Shown here piece by piece: positions 42,930 to 44,517 of a stretch of 44,517 nt of DNA. Within the stretch, counting starts at the first letter, position 1. The number at the start of each line of letters is the position of its first letter. Under the pieces are notes generated by a model that was given only the letters and a program-made list of their open reading frames with translations, had not been told where the DNA came from and did not search any database. The DNA comes from a virus. A program made the translations under genes and the position numbers. The stretch lies in IMG/VR virus record IMGVR_UViG_3300035667_000005, positions 1 to 44,517 of that record, one strand, 5' to 3'.

Positions 42930-44504
42930 ATGCCTCGCTACCAGTCCCTGCCATTTGAAGGCTTCGGGAAGGGCTTGAATCTCGTAGACAAGGCCGATTC
43001 CGTAGACCCGGCTCAATGCGTGGACGACCTCAATGTCTTGTTCAGCCAGCGTGGTGCCATCGAATCGCGCCCCGGCTACAACAATCTGACCGGCTCGGAA
43101 CTGACCAACCGCGTGGAAAGCTTGTCCCCTTTCTACACGGCCTCAGGTACCAAGCAGCTCATAGCCGGTTGTGGGACCCGCCTGGAGGCCGTGTCTACCG
43201 GGGGCACGATAGTAGCTTCGGCGACCGGTCTTTCAGGTGGTCCTTGGGATTTCACGCACTTCGGCAAACCCAACGAAGAGAGCGTGTATACCGGAAACGG
43301 AACCGATAGCCTGCGCAAATGGAATGGCACCGAATGGACCAACCCGACGATTTCCGTTGACGGCGTCGGAGCCAAAACCGGCGTCAAAGCCGCCTCTCTC
43401 TGCGTGCTGCCCGCTTACAATCGCTTGGTCTGCGGGGGGTTCTCCTCCAAAGCCGGTGGCCCCGGCGGAGCCGAATCCTCCCCCAGTCATGTTTATTTCT
43501 CAGAAGAAGGCAATCCCGAGAGTTTCGAATCTACCGCCTACATTCAGTTCACACCGGGCGACGGGGAGAAAGTCCAAGCGGTCATAACCTGGCGAGAATT
43601 CGTCTTCGTCTTCAAGGAATCGAAGTTCTTCGTCATCACCGACCAGGCTCGCGACTCCGAAAACAAACCGGAATTCGTCTTCCAGACGATCGAAACAGGT
43701 GTAGGCCTAGCTTCCCCACGTGCCGTCTGCATCCATCAGACCGGCGTCTACTTCATGAGTCGCGAGGGCGTTTACAGGACCACCGGCTCCGAGCCAGAAC
43801 AGGTCTCCAACCTCGTGGAACCGATTTGGTCGGGGGATACGAGCCTCTTCTACAAAGGCGGTACTCTCGCCTTCAGCGAAATCACCAACTGCGCGATGGA
43901 AACCTGGGAGGAAAAGATCTATCTGAGCTTCCCGACCTCCAGTGCCAATAACCGCCAGTTGGTCTACAGCCCGGAATACAAGTGGTGGTCGCTTCAAGAT
44001 CTACCCGCCTCCTGCTTCGCCACCTTCCGGGTTGAAAACGCGACAGAGCTGGTCTTCGGCTATTCCAGCGGAGAAAAGATGATCGGGCGACACAAAACGA
44101 GCTACACGAACGACGACGGCAAAGCGATCAAAGAGCGCTGGCGATCAGGCTGGTTCGACCTTGGCTCAGCGGATATCAAGAAGGTCCGGGCCTCGAAGGT
44201 CTGGGGGACCGGCAAAGTCACGATGGAGATCGACAAAGACTTCGCGGAATCGACCGGTAAACCTGAAGAACTTGATCTGAGCGGTGCAAGCGGCTCGCTA
44301 TTCGCGGGAGCCGGGCTATTCGCGGGAGAAGGCTTCTTCGCCGATCTCTCAGCGGGCCTGGTCGGCAAAGAGCGCAGGATCGCTTTGCGAGGGACCGTCT
44401 TCTCCGTCCTCTTCACCAACGAAGTCCTCAACCAGGAGTTCACGATCCACCGTAACGAGCTTCTCGTCCCAGGCCTCTCAGAACCAGCGCGGATTGGGGC
44501 GTAA
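42930..44504 (+). CDS. Tail nozzle / tail tubular B-like protein (524 aa)
   Basis: Starts directly after the connector. N-terminal FGKGLNLVDKADSVDPAQCVDDLNV and RPGYN are typical of podovirus nozzle-like proteins. Residues 60-440 are beta-propeller-like with repeated W/Y/G blades. The end carries a Gly/Phe repeat (SLFAGAGLFAGEGFFADL). The final 114 bp are also at 1-114 because of the contig overlap. Confidence 0.75.
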   Translation: MPRYQSLPFEGFGKGLNLVDKADSVDPAQCVDDLNVLFSQRGAIESRPGYNNLTGSELTNRVESLSPFYTASGTKQLIAGCGTRLEAVSTGGTIVASATGLSGGPWDFTHFGKPNEESVYTGNGTDSLRKWNGTEWTNPTISVDGVGAKTGVKAASLCVLPAYNRLVCGGFSSKAGGPGGAESSPSHVYFSEEGNPESFESTAYIQFTPGDGEKVQAVITWREFVFVFKESKFFVITDQARDSENKPEFVFQTIETGVGLASPRAVCIHQTGVYFMSREGVYRTTGSEPEQVSNLVEPIWSGDTSLFYKGGTLAFSEITNCAMETWEEKIYLSFPTSSANNRQLVYSPEYKWWSLQDLPASCFATFRVENATELVFGYSSGEKMIGRHKTSYTNDDGKAIKERWRSGWFDLGSADIKKVRASKVWGTGKVTMEIDKDFAESTGKPEELDLSGASGSLFAGAGLFAGEGFFADLSAGLVGKERRIALRGTVFSVLFTNEVLNQEFTIHRNELLVPGLSEPARIGA

Positions 44505-44517
44505 TCCGTTCCCGGTT
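44391..44517. repeat. Terminal direct repeat (assembly overlap), right copy
   Basis: Identical to 1-127. Joining the copies gives a 44,390-bp circle in which the tail nozzle gene is intact and runs into the reverse-strand gene at 50-550. Confidence 0.95.

Noticed and set aside
1-44517. CRISPR array, insertion sequence, rRNA or toxin-antitoxin locus
   Set aside because: No regularly spaced repeats, transposase, rRNA segment or convincing toxin-antitoxin pair was seen; the RHH proteins lack a recognisable toxin partner.

Overview
This window is a complete tailed-phage genome, assembled as a circle and cut at an arbitrary point. The first 127 bases (1-127) recur exactly as the last 127 (44391-44517), so the unique length is 44,390 bp. 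Terminase, portal, scaffold, major capsid, connector, nozzle-like and tailspike genes are present, but no tape measure, tail sheath or tail-tube gene was recognised. That points to a short-tailed (podovirus-like) virion. The host cannot be named from the sequence. TANNNT -10 boxes, many apparently leaderless genes, frequent GTG/TTG starts and NlpC/P60 lysins fit an actinobacterial host (inference).

Layout, read as a circle. (1) Packaging and virion block, 29710-44504 (+): large terminase, three small genes including a SAP/Rho-N-like protein, a first beta-helix tailspike, portal, scaffold, major capsid, head protein, a second tailspike, connector and nozzle-like protein. (2) It continues through the junction at 702-13008 (+): tail-appendage proteins (two are paralogues), basic coiled-coil proteins probably ejected with the DNA, a 1,417-residue internal protein, a lysis region with membrane peptides, NlpC/P60 endolysin and holin candidate, an HNH-type insertion and a Hjc-like nuclease. 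It ends at a strong terminator at 13101-13137. (3) Right-hand early block, 13838-22085 (+): about 28 small genes, mostly unknown, including an SSB-like protein, a winged-helix protein and a possible small terminase. (4) A leftward operon of 11 small genes, 24418-22082 (-). (5) A second rightward block, 24513-28986 (+), with a ribbon-helix-helix gene, tiny genes and a second NlpC/P60 protein. No DNA polymerase, helicase, primase, integrase or partition gene was recognised.

The most striking feature is regulatory. A near-palindrome of the form WTTRTG-NN-CAYAAW occurs at ten promoter regions: 668, 12328, 13009, 13829, 21220, 26096, 29693, 31459, 34774 and 37319 (start positions). Six of these promote reverse-strand genes placed like morons between forward virion genes, or the reverse-strand Zn-ribbon/HTH gene at 13142-13792. 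The reverse-strand units include four membrane or exported proteins and a winged-helix regulator. One site lies inside a promoter for a ~100-nt terminator-bounded non-coding transcript. This looks like a phage-wide operator network that may control a lysogenic-conversion-type regulon. The binding protein is not known; the best candidates are encoded at 13142-13792 and 36958-37302, each with a copy of the site by its own promoter.

A second theme is initiation. At least ten genes have a TANNNT box 6-8 nt upstream of the start codon with no ribosome-binding site, the geometry of leaderless mRNA. Most other genes are packed with ATGA, GTGA or TTGA stop/start overlaps.
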